Notes: generated by a model from the sequence alone, not told the origin. DNA of 64,000 nt from Proteles cristata cristata (GCA_017311185.1 JAESUZ010003887.1:186001-250000); one strand, 5' to 3'; positions 32,145 to 42,735 are shown, numbered from the stretch's first letter. Program-made: numbers and translations.

Positions 32145-32372
32145 GGGGCACCTGGGTGGCTTAGTCGGTTAAGTGTCTGATTTTCGCTTAGGTCATGATC
32201 TCGCGGTTTGTGGGTTCGAGCCCCGCGTCGGGCTCTGTGCTGACTGCCAGCTTAGAGTCTGGAGCCTGTTTCAGAGTCTGTGACTCACTCTCTCTCTGTC
32301 CCTCTCGTGCTCACGCTGTCTCTCTCTCTCTCTCTCTCTCTCCTAGAAATAAATAAAACATTAAAAAAAACA
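32145..32372 (+). mobile_element. CAN-SINE, TGCC-insertion subfamily
   Basis: Full-length copy 23 bp after the tail fragment: ggggcacctgggtggcttag, gctgactgccagcttagag, tcctagaaataaataaaaca. Imperfect A/C-rich flanks (aaacaaaaca and aaacaaaata). Confidence 0.95.
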
Positions 32373-32744
32373 AAATAAAAATAGACATAAAAAAATTGAA
32401 TGATCCCTTCCTGGCATCCCAGGCTGACCACTTGACATGGAAGAGCGTGTAATCCCTGCTCTGCTGTGCCTCTCCTCACTTGCAGGCTCTCTCCCTGGAG
32501 GCAGGCACTGGCAGGTGTTGTCACACTCCTCTCAGGGATTACACTAATTACGCATTTATCTCCTTGGCCAGGATGCATGGCATCCTCAGCCATCATGGCT
32601 CTCACTCTCAGCCTCCCAGACTGGCTGCCCTTTGTGGGTCCCCAGCCTGTTGGTAAGTTGTTACAAGCCCCAGAGGTGCTGTTCGGAGAAAAGGGACAAA
32701 GAGAGCTAACATAAATCCCCCTGTAGGGCTCACCTGGCTCACCA
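32373..32744. other. Single-copy DNA
   Basis: Nothing recognised. Overlapping short frames only. Confidence 0.4.
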
Positions 32745-33110
32745 AGCTCTGCATGGGGACCTGGGAGGTGTGATGGGAAGACACAGTCCCAGTGCTCAAG
32801 GAACACGCAGGCTGGAGAGGGAGGGAGATGCAATGCATGTGCTAAGGGCCATCGTACCAAAGGGTCAGAGTGGGTGTCAGTGTCACCACGAGGGACTTGA
32901 CAGGAGAGGTGATGTTAGAGATTTGAAGGGTGAACAGGGCTTCATCAGGCGCAAAAGGATTCTAGGGGTGAGGGGTGAGGAGAGGACTTCCAGACAGCAG
33001 GAAGAGCATGTGCAAAGGTGAGGGGCCTAAGGAACTATGACATGTTGAGGGAATGGTATGAAGCTTGGTGTGGTTGGCGCATCAGGTCTGTGGAGCACTG
33101 CTGTTCCAAT
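32745..33110 (-). mobile_element. L2 LINE relic
   Basis: Reverse L2 order: cagtcccagtgctcaaggaa, gaggtgatgttagagatttg, gacttccagacagcaggaag, agcatgtgcaaaggtgaggg. Confidence 0.7.
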
Positions 33111-33129
33111 GCTTCAATGGCCGGCGTCT

Positions 33130-33600
33130 TTATACGTGTCTGTCCTGTTCCTCAGCTAGACTGGAAACTCCTCGAGGGTAATTCTATTCAGTTCCAGGTG
33201 ATTCCATAAACATTTATTGAGAATATGTTCTATGCAGGGCACTCTGCTTTTTCTCAAGGGGAAGCCCAGACTAGGGCAAGAGTAGGTTCTTGCCACACAA
33301 GGGCTCCCAGTCTAGTGGGGGAGACCAAGTCACCTCCTCGGGACCACAGAGCAAGGCAGGATGCACAGAGCCCAAGTGGAAACACTGAGGATTTGGGGAG
33401 TCTGAGGCTGGTTGGGAAAGAGATTAATGCCAACCAGGAGGGATCAGGGAAAGTTTATGGAGGATGTGGTGTTGAGCTGGCTCTTAAATGTCAGCAGGAA
33501 AGATGGTGGGGAGTTTATTTTCATAAGTGGAAGGACTGGCATATGTGAAGTCCTAAGGTTTGAAAAATGGGGCTCAGTTTTGGAACGATGATGAGATTCC
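33130..33600. mobile_element. L2 fragments in opposite orientation
   Basis: 33135-33195 reads as a forward L2 tail (tagactggaaactcctcgag). From 33208 the reverse L2 tail starts (ataaacatttattgagaata, gctcccagtctagtggggga, ctggctcttaaatgtcagca). Either two insertions or an inversion. Confidence 0.65.
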
Positions 33601-33625
33601 CAAGCAGGGATGGTAGAGATATAGG

Positions 33626-33626
<1 letters not shown>

Positions 33627-33669
<43 letters not shown>
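33627..33669. repeat. (TG)n microsatellite
   Basis: About 21 uninterrupted TG units. Likely length-polymorphic. Confidence 0.98.
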
Positions 33670-33671
<2 letters not shown>

Positions 33672-33734
33672 AGTGGGGACAGAGTTGGGAAGAAACTAAA
33701 AACCACACTTCGTAAAATTTACTGTGGCCAGTCT

Positions 33735-33950
33735 AATATTTATTATATATATTTGCAAATTTCACAGATATTAACTTAGTAGTCTTTATAGTAGCACCAT
33801 GAGATAGAATGGTAGCTTTTTATTATGGTTCCCCAAGGAATTTGAGGCCCAGAGAGGCAAACTAATTTGCCTTAGGTCACACAGCTAGTAAGCAACAGAG
33901 TGGGGATTTGAACACAGCCATTCTAGTTCCCACACTCTGAACACTACACT
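33735..33950 (-). mobile_element. MIR relic
   Basis: Reverse MIR: aaggaatttgaggcccagag, ttgccttaggtcacacagct, tagtaagcaacagagtgggg, atttgaacacagcca. Confidence 0.82.
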
Positions 33951-33974
33951 CCTCTGATGGTAATGATAAAATGT

Positions 33975-34490
33975 GGCAGATACTCTGTGTTGTCTGCCCA
34001 CTGCCATTTACTTCCTGCTTGTGCGAAGAACCCTGAGTTTGTTTGGCTGTCTCCTCCTCCCCACAAGATTCAAGGGTAAACCTCAATTAGCTTAAAGCAA
34101 TTATGGTAATCCGATCGCTCTTGCCCGTCATTGGTTCAGAAAGGGGTATGTAACCTAATCCTGACTAATGAGAGAAGAAAATTCTGCTGGGGGACTTTGG
34201 GAGAAGGTTCTTCACTAAGGAGCAGAGGCATCCAAGAGGAAATGGCCAATCTTCCATAACGTGCTATCAAGGTCTAAAAATGGGCTCTTGAGCTGTGGGG
34301 GTCATCTTACAACCAGGAGGGGAGGTAAACCAACATGCTGGTGATTTGGAAGGACACAGAGAACCTACAGAGAACCCATATCAAACGAGGAAATCAATCA
34401 GCCCAGGCAGACCCTCTGCTCTGGGACATTCTGTGGTGTGAGATCATTAATCTTCTTGGTTAGAGCCAGTTGAGGTGAAAGATTCTGTTA
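33975..34490 (+). mobile_element. MLT1-like (MaLR) LTR
   Basis: Forward LTR strings: taacctaatcctgactaatg, attctgctgggggactttgg, ggtcatcttacaaccaggag, and a 3' end gtgtgagatcattaatcttc then ttctgttacctgttgcccaa, matching the MaLR-type 3' end layout. Confidence 0.6.
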
Positions 34491-34719
34491 CCTGTTGCCC
34501 AAAGAAAGCATCTTCTGATGCTTACAGAGATGGGCCATGGAAGGGTTTCCTGGCAGCGTCTTACACTGACGCAGTGGCAACTGGGGACACAGGAGCCTCC
34601 AGGATCTTTGCGAATCACAGATCATAGCTAGACACTGCAATACAGCTGTGGACAGGGTCCACACCCTACTACAGGGCAGCAGTGACTGAAGAGGTGGGGG
34701 AGGGCGCAGGGACTCAGCA

Positions 34720-34870
34720 GTTCTGGGGCCCAGGTGTGGTTCCACACCGAACCCACTGTGTGGCCTTGGGGGAAGCCCTCCCCCTCCTCTGGGTCCTAGC
34801 TTCATTATCAGTGAAACAAACTGGTTGGATGACACGTTCTTTTAAGGCCCTTCCAGCTTTCTGATTCACT
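34720..34870 (+). mobile_element. MIR relic
   Basis: Forward MIR: ccactgtgtggccttggggg, ctgggtcctagcttcattat, gatgacacgttcttttaagg. Confidence 0.7.
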
Positions 34871-36184
34871 AATGAGTTGTCATCTGTCCAAACCCATTAA
34901 GCTGCTTTATTTAAAAAAAAAAAATTAAGTGGGGGATGGGGGTGGCTAAAGTTGGGAGTGGCAGACGGCTAGTTTATTCCAGGGACTGCCTTTGTGTCAC
35001 CGAGACTGGCAGAGAAAAAACGTTTCCTCTACAGACAAGGTGCAGAAGGATTAGGAACTGTCCATTTTCACGGGGATCAGGGAGAGAGGGACATAATGGA
35101 GTGTGGCGTGACTGCTTCCCAGTCTTGGGTGCTTAGGCTTGGGTGCTAAGTTGGCTCTGAGAACCACAAAAAGAACACTGTTCCCTTCATTACAGGGCAG
35201 CAGTCGCGGTGGCGGGGTTGGGGGGAGGTGGGCACTCAAGAGCCAGCTGCTGTGGCTCTTTGATCCCTCCGGCTATCGTATCCTGAAGACGGAACAGCAT
35301 CACCAACCCTGTGCAGCCAGAAATACGGGATTGCTTCAGGCTGTAACATCTGCTTTACATTCATAATCTCAGGCAACTGCTAGGCTAAATTTTAAGATGT
35401 AAAATATTTATGCAGTTTCTTCTTCTCTTTCTTTTGTTCCCCTGGTCTTAACCTATCTCTTGGACTCGGCTTCCTGACAATTGCTTTTTGGATGCCGGGG
35501 CCACCCACCCCTCACCCATTCCTACCCCCTACCACTCAACCCTGGATATTTCCTGCCTCCCTGCCTGTCCTTCCTGAATAGCTCTGGTATTGTCTTTTCC
35601 TATTTTAAAACCCAGCTCGCCCACAGCTCTCTTTTCCCAGTAGAGAGGCCTTAGATAAGTGTCATAAAGGCAATCTGGTTTAACAAATTCATACTGGACT
35701 GTGAATGACTTCTGGCTTTTTGCTAGAACTATCTCTTCCTTCCTTCCTTCCTTCCCTCCTTTTTCTTTCCTTTCCATAAAAAGTTTACTAAATTGAATTA
35801 ATTTCTGATTGTCAAAAATGTTGGATACCCTAACAAAAGTGAAGAGACTATTTTCTGGCAGGGAAAAGCAATTTGGGAGGAGGTAGGCATTGGGTCATAG
35901 ATTCAACTTTCTCTTTTATGTGCTTCCTTTTTGTTAACCTCAAAATATCCTACACAGTCAGCAGATACTCTTGGCCTCTGGAAGCTAGAAGTCCAGCATG
36001 TTTAACCTGAGAATGTTAAAAATATCCTACAGTTGAAACAGTGCTCTGGAGGTGGAAGGAAATGGGACTGGGCGACTGTGATATATATCACGAAAGGGAA
36101 AAGGATGAAACTGTGGGAGACCCAGCTGGTCTATGCAACGCTAGGATTTGGACAGACCTCGGGGCACATAATAGCTAGTGTACA
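34871..36184. other. Single-copy DNA with a TTCC repeat
   Basis: No gene. A run of A/T at 34907-34926 and (TTCC)n at 35735-35757. AT-rich 35375-35420 (taaattttaagatgtaaaat) has no repeat signature. Confidence 0.4.
35735..35777. repeat. (TTCC)n and pyrimidine-rich run
   Basis: Tandem ttcc units followed by cctcctttttctttcctttc. Confidence 0.9.
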
Positions 36185-36395
36185 CCAAGTGACCATGAGC
36201 CCCTGCTCTGATGCTTTACATGTTTTATTTCATTAGTCCCCTCAGACAAATCGGTGAGGTAAGCACTACTAGTATTCCCATTTGACAGATGAGAAAACTG
36301 AACCACAGAGAGTTAAGAACTTTCTCAAGGTCATACTGTAGCAGAGCCAGGTTTTGACACAAGGCGTTGTGGCTCCAGAGCCATGCTTAGCATGG
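36185..36395 (-). mobile_element. MIR relic
   Basis: Reverse MIR: tcggtgaggtaagcactact, cccatttgacagatgagaaa, actgaaccacagagagttaa, ctcaaggtcatactgtagca. Confidence 0.82.
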
Positions 36396-36604
36396 TGCTG
36401 TTTCTTCAAACCTATAACGGGTAAGGTCCCCCTCATGTCCTGAGCCTCATGCTGACTCACTGTGGTTTAGGGACCCACCTTCATCTAAAGCTTTTCCTGT
36501 CCATTCATTCAAAGTGGCCTGACCCCTGCACTATCCACCTGTCTCATGCCATGAAAGTGTAATTAACCCACATCAAAGTGTACCAGGTGAGTGTTGTACT
36601 TTAG
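36396..36604. other. Single-copy DNA
   Basis: Nothing recognised. Confidence 0.4.
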
Positions 36605-37060
36605 TTATTAAACAAACATTTCTATTTGTTCGTTCCATGTCTAACAAAGTGCTAAATACTGTGAGGAGTAAAAAGATCAGTGCTATACGGTCCCTCACTC
36701 AAGGAGCTCATAGTCAAGTTCAAAAGAGAAATGTAAATAAGTCTGATGCTGGATAGAAAGGGACGTGAGCCACAGGATAGGTAAAAAATAATAAGAAGAA
36801 GAATAAAGAAGAGGAAGAGATTACAGCCTGGGGGTTTGCTCTGGAGGTGGATGATATAGCTTTGAGCTTGGCTTTGAAGCCTGAGCTGAAGAAAAGAGCA
36901 GTCCCACTGGCAGAAGAGGCATGAGCAACGGCCTGGAGACAGAGACACATGAGCAGATTGGAGGAATGGAAAATGACCCCCGTTAGGTGGAGCAGTGGGA
37001 ACAGCTGGCGGGGAGGAGGGGTTGAGTTTTGCCAAAAACAAAGTGAGTGTACAGAGGAGT
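36605..37060 (-). mobile_element. L2 LINE relic
   Basis: Reverse L2: taaacaaacatttctatttg, cactcaaggagctcatagtc, ggcagaagaggcatgagcaa. The 165-codon minus-strand frame here is an L2 by-product. Confidence 0.65.
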
Positions 37061-38289
37061 ATGAAGGGATTGGTTTTACCTTCTAGGCGCCATATACGCA
37101 ATTGTACGGTGATGTTCTGACAAAAGCGCTGTAGACTCTTGATTCTCAACTTGGGGGCGCCAGCTTCCTGGGTGTTACCCAGCCATGCGTTGGAAGGACC
37201 AAAGCCACAGGGTGATCACGGTGCATCTCCTTGGAGCAACATTTTTATTTGATGGATAGTATTGCAAAACTTCACTTTCATAAAGAAACAAATAAGGGTG
37301 AATAGCACTTGCTATCCTTCTTCACCTAAGACAAGAGACTTCAGACAGACCATTTTGGGCTGCAGTTGGAAATGACAGCCAAACTTTAACACCCAGTGGG
37401 GGCAGAAACCAATCAGAACTGGAGTGGGTCCTTGAAAGACCCCGGCAACATCGGGGTTAACCCTTTAGTTGCTGGACCATGGGGAGGACTGGAGCCCTAA
37501 GCGAGGGGCTGGGGCGGGGAGGCACCTAGAGGCTCAGGGACAGCATCCATTTACCAATTGGTAGAGAGCCATGTCAGTTCGTTACCAATCAGCTGAATGT
37601 CCATCCTGGCTACCCTCGCAGCTGCCCCAGGGAACACCCGCAGGCTGTCATTGTCCATTAAGTCAACGTTGGGAGAAACTTGGGAGAGCAGTGCCTTGAC
37701 CTAAGGGGTGACTCCATGCGGGAGTCTGAGGGATCTGAGGGTGGGAAACAGGTTTTCCAGGGTGCAGTGTGGCTCTGGGGGACCCCAAATCACAACATCC
37801 AAGTGACCATATTGCTAGGCTTTGCTGTTGGCCTGGTCTGCCTGATATGTCCAGTGCTAACACAGCCAAGGGAATCCCCATCTCTGAGCAGTGTCCCCCC
37901 ACAACACAGTCTTCCTGTAAGAGAGCAAAGCCCACTACACCCTCGGCTCACCCAATTTTACCTATAAGTATTTTTCTCACAAGTGCCTTGGAGTAAAAAA
38001 AAAATATCATCCAGACTCTTAGCAATACATCAAGGATACTTGAATGCATTTGAAATATAATGAGTATGCAGCCGTAAAAGACATGCCTCATAAGAATCTT
38101 TTGAAAGAAGAAATAAAACAAATGATCCTGCCTTTGTATCTTGCCTCTCAGAGGCGGCAATGAGTCCCCTGGTGCTCTCTCCAAATCACAAACTCAGGTA
38201 TAAATTACAATTAGTAATTAGGTTCTCGCGCAGGAAGCGCCATCGTTTACGTTAAGCAGGCCAACCTTCCACCTTTGGCTTGGCAGCTT
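37061..38289. other. Single-copy DNA, no gene seen
   Basis: No named repeat. CpG-containing gcgccatatacgcaattgta lies near 37090. The 38190-38262 part is listed as a candidate element. Confidence 0.4.
38190..38262. other. Short candidate regulatory element
   Basis: A homeodomain-type inverted pair, aattac at 38203-38208 and gtaatt at 38214-38219, with TAAT cores. It is followed by ttctcgcgcaggaagcgcca, a CpG-bearing E2F-like patch. Function inferred from motifs only. Confidence 0.3.
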
Positions 38290-38730
38290 GGAGCAGTTCC
38301 TGTCTCCTCAGGCCCTTCCCAGCTGGCACAGCCCGCTCCCCAGGAGAACACTGAGAAGCGCTCCATTCTTCCCTGTCAGCCTTTCCTGTGGCCACAGTTG
38401 GCCTGGCGACCCGAATCTGGCCAGTGAGATATAAGGAACAGTCTGCAGGGGGCGTAGGAAAATCTTTGCTCTCTCCTGTAAAGGGAAAGATGATGAGAGG
38501 GCGCCTTTGCCTCCCCACTTTGTTACTGTTTTGGACACTCGTGTGACGTGGGGATGCGATGCTGGTAAGGGGAGGCCATCTTGTGAGCCAAGAGTGGAGA
38601 CGCGGTTGACACGCTGAAGATGGCAGAACCCATGGATGGGAGGGCCTGGGCCCTTTTTAACAAGGGTGAGCTCCTACTCCACCCCAGGAACCATCTACCT
38701 CTGCAGGCTTGATTATGAAAGAGACAGCTG
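38290..38730 (+). mobile_element. MLT1-like (MaLR) LTR
   Basis: Forward strings: ctggccagtgagatataagg, agtctgcagggggcgtagga, ttgctctctcctgtaaaggg, ggccatcttgtgagccaaga, acacgctgaagatggcagaa. Same layout as the element at 33975. Confidence 0.6.
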
Positions 38731-39236
38731 CTATTCTTACCCCGCGCTTAGTCATGCACTCACTGCGACTTGTGGCCAAAACCATCCTCCATTAGTCAGG
38801 AGAAACTAGACTCGGTTGCCGTCACACGTTGATTCACAAGCCTTGTAGTTTAAGAACAAAAGGTTTCCTTCTCTTTCCCTTTACGGCCATAGAGAGTCGG
38901 GCAGCCCTCCTCCGTGTGGTGGCTGTCGGAGTGGACCCCCAAACGTCACCGGGCTGAGGGAGAGGGCACTGCAGGATTGTGTGACTCGTGGAAAAGGCCA
39001 GGCCCGGAAGCGGAAGTGACTGACCTCACTTCCGCCTGAAGTTACTGCACTGGGGGCTGAGACAGGAAGCCTCCCCGTGGGCACCTGCAGCTCTGTCGCT
39101 GCCACACCCCGAACTTGGAATCTAAAACAAGGCTTGGCAGTCTTATGCGCCATCCACCCCCAGGGCTCAGAGCATTCAGCACATGGGAGATGCTGAATCA
39201 AGTAGTTAAATAAATATATAGACTACGTTAAAGTCT
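38731..39236. other. Single-copy DNA with ETS-type palindrome
   Basis: No repeat named. Moderately CpG-bearing, with the perfect inverted repeat at 39010. Confidence 0.4.
39010..39035. promoter_or_regulatory. Perfect inverted repeat with two ETS-type cores
   Basis: Arms gcggaagtga (39010-39019) and tcacttccgc (39026-39035) are exact reverse complements around the 6-base spacer ctgacc. Each arm holds GGAAGT, the ETS-family core. Just upstream, ccggaag adds a third half-site. Confidence 0.55.
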
Positions 39237-39462
39237 ATTAAAATTTTTTTTAATGCTTACTTATTTTTTGAGAGAGAGAGACAGACAGACAGACAGAGCA
39301 TGAGTGGGAGAGGGGCAGAGAGAGAGAGGGAGACACAGAATCCGAAGCAGGCTCCAGGCTCTGAGCTGTCAGCACAGAGCCCGACGCGGGGCTCGAACCC
39401 ACAAACCATGAGATCATACCTGAGCCAAAGTCGGACCCCTAACTGTGCCACCTAGATGCCCC
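39237..39462 (-). mobile_element. SINEC_Fc-type CAN-SINE
   Basis: Reverse SINE with (GACA)n at 39281-39297 and ggggctcgaacccacaaacc. Flanks tagactacgttaa (39219) and tagactatattaa (39463) form the target duplication. Confidence 0.95.
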
Positions 39463-39559
39463 TAGACTATATTAACATATGCACACATTAATATGAAGTC
39501 GCATTACAATATGTACATATGTTAGATTATAGTAGTATTTTTTAAACTCATGAATCGTC

Positions 39560-39890
39560 CGTGTCCTCAAGAAGCTTAGTGTCCGGCAGGGAGTCAGATG
39601 AGTGGATAATCAGAAGTACGCGCTGAGGACACCCTCACAGAGGCAGCAGCTCAGTGACCATTGGGGTGAGAGGGCAGAGGCACGTGGGCCAGCATGGCGG
39701 GCAGAAATCAGGGAAGGCTTCAGGGAGGAGATGGCATGTGGCCAGGGTCTGGGAAGCCTGGGAGCACTCAAGGAGCAAATCAAGAGAAGGCCTGGCTGGT
39801 GGGGGCGCAGCCAAGCGTGTCTCAGCGGGAGCATCTGCAGGATAGAGAGAGGTTGTGGAAGGGCGGGTTGTGGGGGCAAAGCATGAAGGC
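39560..39890 (-). mobile_element. L2 LINE relic
   Basis: Reverse L2: cgtgtcctcaagaagcttag, cagggaaggcttcagggagg, ccatgtgg-type gatggcatgtggccagggt. Confidence 0.6.
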
Positions 39891-39892
39891 TC

Positions 39893-40290
39893 TAAGGCGA
39901 ATTTCTCAATCCTGGCTGCATATTAGACTCACTTGGGCAATATTTTTTTAGTTCAAAAAAGTTTTTAAAATGTGTTTATTTATTTTTGAGAAAGAGAGAG
40001 AGAGAGAGCACAGTGGAGGAGGGGCTGAAAGAGGGAGACACAGAATCTGCAACAGGCTCCAGGCTCTGAGCTGTCAGCACAGAGCCCAACGCGGGGCTCA
40101 AACTCACGAACTGTGGGACCATGACATGGGCCGAAGTCAGAAGCTCAACCAACTGAACCACCCAGGCGCCCCTCACTTGAATGAATAATTTTTTTTAAAT
40201 GCCAGTGCTCAGGTTCTGCTCACAAACCAGTTAAATCCGTTTCTTTTTGGGCCCAAGCACGGGCGCCAGTATTCTTTAAAGCGCCCGTGC
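39893..40290 (+). mobile_element. MER5-like hAT relic split by a SINE
   Basis: Left part: atttctcaatcctggctgca, tattagactcacttgggcaa. Right part: gccagtgctcaggttctgct, ccagttaaatccgtttcttt, ccagtattctttaaagc. The order fits a hAT-Charlie non-autonomous element. Confidence 0.6.
39953..40171 (-). mobile_element. SINEC_Fc-type CAN-SINE
   Basis: Reverse SINE: (GA)n body, gctcaaactcacgaactgtg, accacccaggcgcccc. The target begins ctcacttg on both sides (39929 and 40172). Confidence 0.95.
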
Positions 40291-41286
40291 CATTGTGAGG
40301 GGCAGCCAGGGCGGAGCGCCGATGTTCCAGAGGTAGGTGGAGGCAGGTTTGCTCTTCCCGCTCAGACACTGAACCGCAGCCCTGTGGGACGTGCCTTTCT
40401 TCCCTCCCTCACTGATCTCAAGACTCCTAAAAAGGAAGTCTTTTAAGATCAGGCTGGGGGGAGAAGAGAGTTGCCAAAATGTTCCTCTGTCATTATTTTT
40501 TCCTTCGCTCATCGTTTTTCTCCGCCTGGGTGGTCCCCCTTCCCCCTTTACCTGCGGCACCCTGGGGCCCGCAACAGCTGCGCTGGCAGCTGGCAGGAAA
40601 TTTCTCAGCCTCTGGAGGCTCCTGAGACAGAGACAGGGCAGAAGCCAGCCTCTGATCCTGATTAATCATCGGGTATAACTGCACCCCCTCCCCCCAGGGG
40701 GGAAGTCCCAGGCCTCGCTCTGTGTACAGCCTCCTCTCCCGTGTGGCACTTCTCGCCTTGTGCCCCAGGGCCCTCAGGGCAGCACCTTCCCGCCCCCCCT
40801 CCCCACCCCCGGCAGAGGACGTCCCTGGAAGACTGACCAGTACTGCACAGTCTGAGTTTGGTTATTTACTGAGCAGCTATTTCATTACTGCTTCTTCCAT
40901 TTGCTAGTCTCTGGCATCCTGGGACAACATCCCCTTTTCTCCTTCTGCAGCGGCCTTTCGGGGCGATTCGCCTCCTCTCACCTCTCTGAACATGTTCCCA
41001 GAATGCAGGCTCATTGTACCCCCAGCCCACAGACAGTTCGCTGTGGGAACGGTTGTACAGCGCCTTCTAGAGCCGAGGAGGGGTGTGGTTGGCACTGGCC
41101 GTCAGGTGGGCAAATGGCGGCACCTCAGCCCCCACGGCCACCCCTGGAGTGGAGTCGTGGGCCCTGCTTGCTGCGGGGCATACGTGAGGCGTTTGTTCTG
41201 AGGCCCTCCTGCGGACTCTGCCCTCCTGGGCTGCACCTTTTCCTCAGTTTGGATTGCCAGTGTTTGAAGGGTCTGTGCCCTGGAGC
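40291..41286. other. Single-copy, moderately CpG-bearing DNA
   Basis: No gene supported despite several overlapping frames. CpGs are commoner than in flanking DNA, especially 40950-41220, but no TATA, Inr or exon layout is clear. Palindrome tgattaatca at 40659-40668. Confidence 0.4.
40659..40668. promoter_or_regulatory. Palindromic TGATTAATCA homeodomain-type site
   Basis: A 10-bp perfect palindrome with two TAATCA half-sites. Such dimers suit paired-class or PBC-type homeodomains. Could be chance. Confidence 0.25.
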
Positions 41287-41480
41287 TCATTCATTCATTC
41301 ATTCATTCACTCATGCATTCATTCACTCGTTCATTCAGGATATATACTGAGTGTCTCCCTCCTATGTGTTTGCCCACTGCCATGAGGTGGCTGTGCAGGG
41401 GCAAACGGGCCCTACGTGTGAGCAGTCTGCGGTCCAGTGGGAGCCATGATGTGGTGAAAGCAGCCTTGCCTCTTGGATAA
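41287..41480 (-). mobile_element. (ATTC)n and L2 3' end
   Basis: attcattcattcattcactc (41288-41338), then the L2 tail complement ggatatatactgagtgtctc, and gcagtctgcggtccagtgg. The ATTC run likely grew from the L2 tail. Confidence 0.75.
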
Positions 41481-41654
41481 AGTTCACCCCCAACAGACAC
41501 CACACCAGTGGTTTTTCAAACTTGGTTCCTTGGAACCTCTGTGGAAGATAAGGTGCTTTATACTGAGCAGGGTACTGTCCCATCTCTCCCTCTTTCAGCA
41601 TGGCAAGTGCTCTTGTATCTATTTTAAGCACTAGAGATCTGCCTGTCCTGGGAT
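41481..41654. other. Single-copy DNA
   Basis: Nothing recognised. Confidence 0.35.
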
Positions 41655-42092
41655 GGTTAATTTTATGTGTCAATTTGGCTGAGCCATGGCGACCAAATGT
41701 TATTTTGGATGTTTCTATGAAAGTCTTTTTTTTTTTTTTTTTGTAAGATTAACATTGAAATTGGTGGACTTTGAATAAAGCAGATTGCACTATACAACAT
41801 GGGTGGGCCACACCTAATCAGCTGAAGGCCTTGATAGAACAAAGGCTGACCTCCCCCAGCAGGAAGGAATTCAGCCAGCACACAACCCTCAGACTTGAAC
41901 TTCAGCAGCAGCTTTTCCCTGGATTCCCAGACTGATGGCCTACCCTGCAGAGTTTGGGCTTGTCAGCCTCCATGATCACATGAGCCAATTTCTTAAATAC
42001 CCCTCTCTCTGTATTCATTCATTCATCATTCATTCATTCATTCATTCACCTTACTGGTTCTGTTTTTCAGGAGAACACTGACCAATATATAT
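41655..42092 (+). mobile_element. Medium-reiteration LTR-like repeat
   Basis: The start ggttaattttatgtgtcaat, the middle gtgggccacacctaatcagc, the late cagcctccatgatcacatga and the end ttctgtttttcaggagaaca all match a common mammalian interspersed repeat I cannot name with certainty. Internal T18 at 41727-41742 and (ATTC)n at 42013-42049. Confidence 0.5.
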
Positions 42093-42145
42093 TTCATCTG
42101 GAAAATGTTCATCTGCTAAACAGAACTTTAAAAACTACAAGGCTA

Positions 42146-42317
42146 AGGGTGCCTGGGTGGCTCAGTCAGTTAAGATTCCAACTCTTGATTTTGGCTTAAT
42201 CATGATCTTGCAGTTTATGAGATTGAGCCCTGCTTGGGGTTCTCTCTACCCCTCTGTCTCTGCCTCTCCTCTCCTCACTCTGTCTCTCTCAAAATAAACA
42301 AATAAGCATTAAAAATA
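42146..42317 (+). mobile_element. Older carnivoran CAN-SINE
   Basis: gggtgcctgggtggctcagt, then ccaactcttgattttggctt and tgagattgagccctgcttgg: the SINEC_a/b-like body lacking the gctgacagctcagag block. Flanks a-rich ctacaaggct and ccgcaaggct. Confidence 0.9.
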
Positions 42318-42504
42318 AAAATACCGCAAGGCTGGAAGAGCTTCTGTTTCTTTACATAATGCTCCATGTTCTGTCCTGGCATTGCCCCACGGCTCGACCT
42401 CAGGTCTGGCTTCTGTCTTTCCATTGATCTTTTGTGACCCTCTGACCCTTGGATGCAGCTTCTTCTTGGTTCCCGATGTCTGCCTGGCTGGGGCTTGGTT
42501 GCTG
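42318..42504. other. Single-copy DNA
   Basis: Nothing recognised. Confidence 0.4.
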
Positions 42505-42735
42505 GGTCCTGAGGTAATAGCAGTTACAATTTAAACATGTCTAGTGATTTACTGTTTTCAAGTACATTACAAACATTCTCTCACTTAAGCTCCACAACAC
42601 CCACTTTACAGATGAAAATGTTGGCGTCAGGATGGCTTACATGACTCGCCCAAGGTCACACAATTAGCAAATAGCAAATGCAGAGTTGAATATCCCTGGA
42701 CTCAAAACCCTAGGTATTTCCCTCTATTCCATGCT
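42505..42735 (-). mobile_element. MIR relic
   Basis: Reverse MIR: ttctctcacttaagctccac, ccactttacagatgaaaatg, cgcccaaggtcacacaatta, gcagagttgaatatccctgg. Confidence 0.78.

Noticed and set aside
32285..32860. 191-codon minus-strand open frame
   Set aside because: Its C-terminal part is translated SINE and (TC)n. The remainder has no recognisable similarity.
36652..37149. 165-codon minus-strand open frame
   Set aside because: It lies in a reverse L2 relic. The frame is a leftover of pyrimidine-rich L2 sequence.
38441..38455. CTCF-like gcagggggcgt
   Set aside because: Only the right half of the core fits, and it lies inside an LTR-like repeat.
41288..41338. Regular ATTC repeats considered as a CRISPR-like or satellite array
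   Set aside because: No spacers. It is a tetranucleotide expansion at an L2 end in a mammalian genome.
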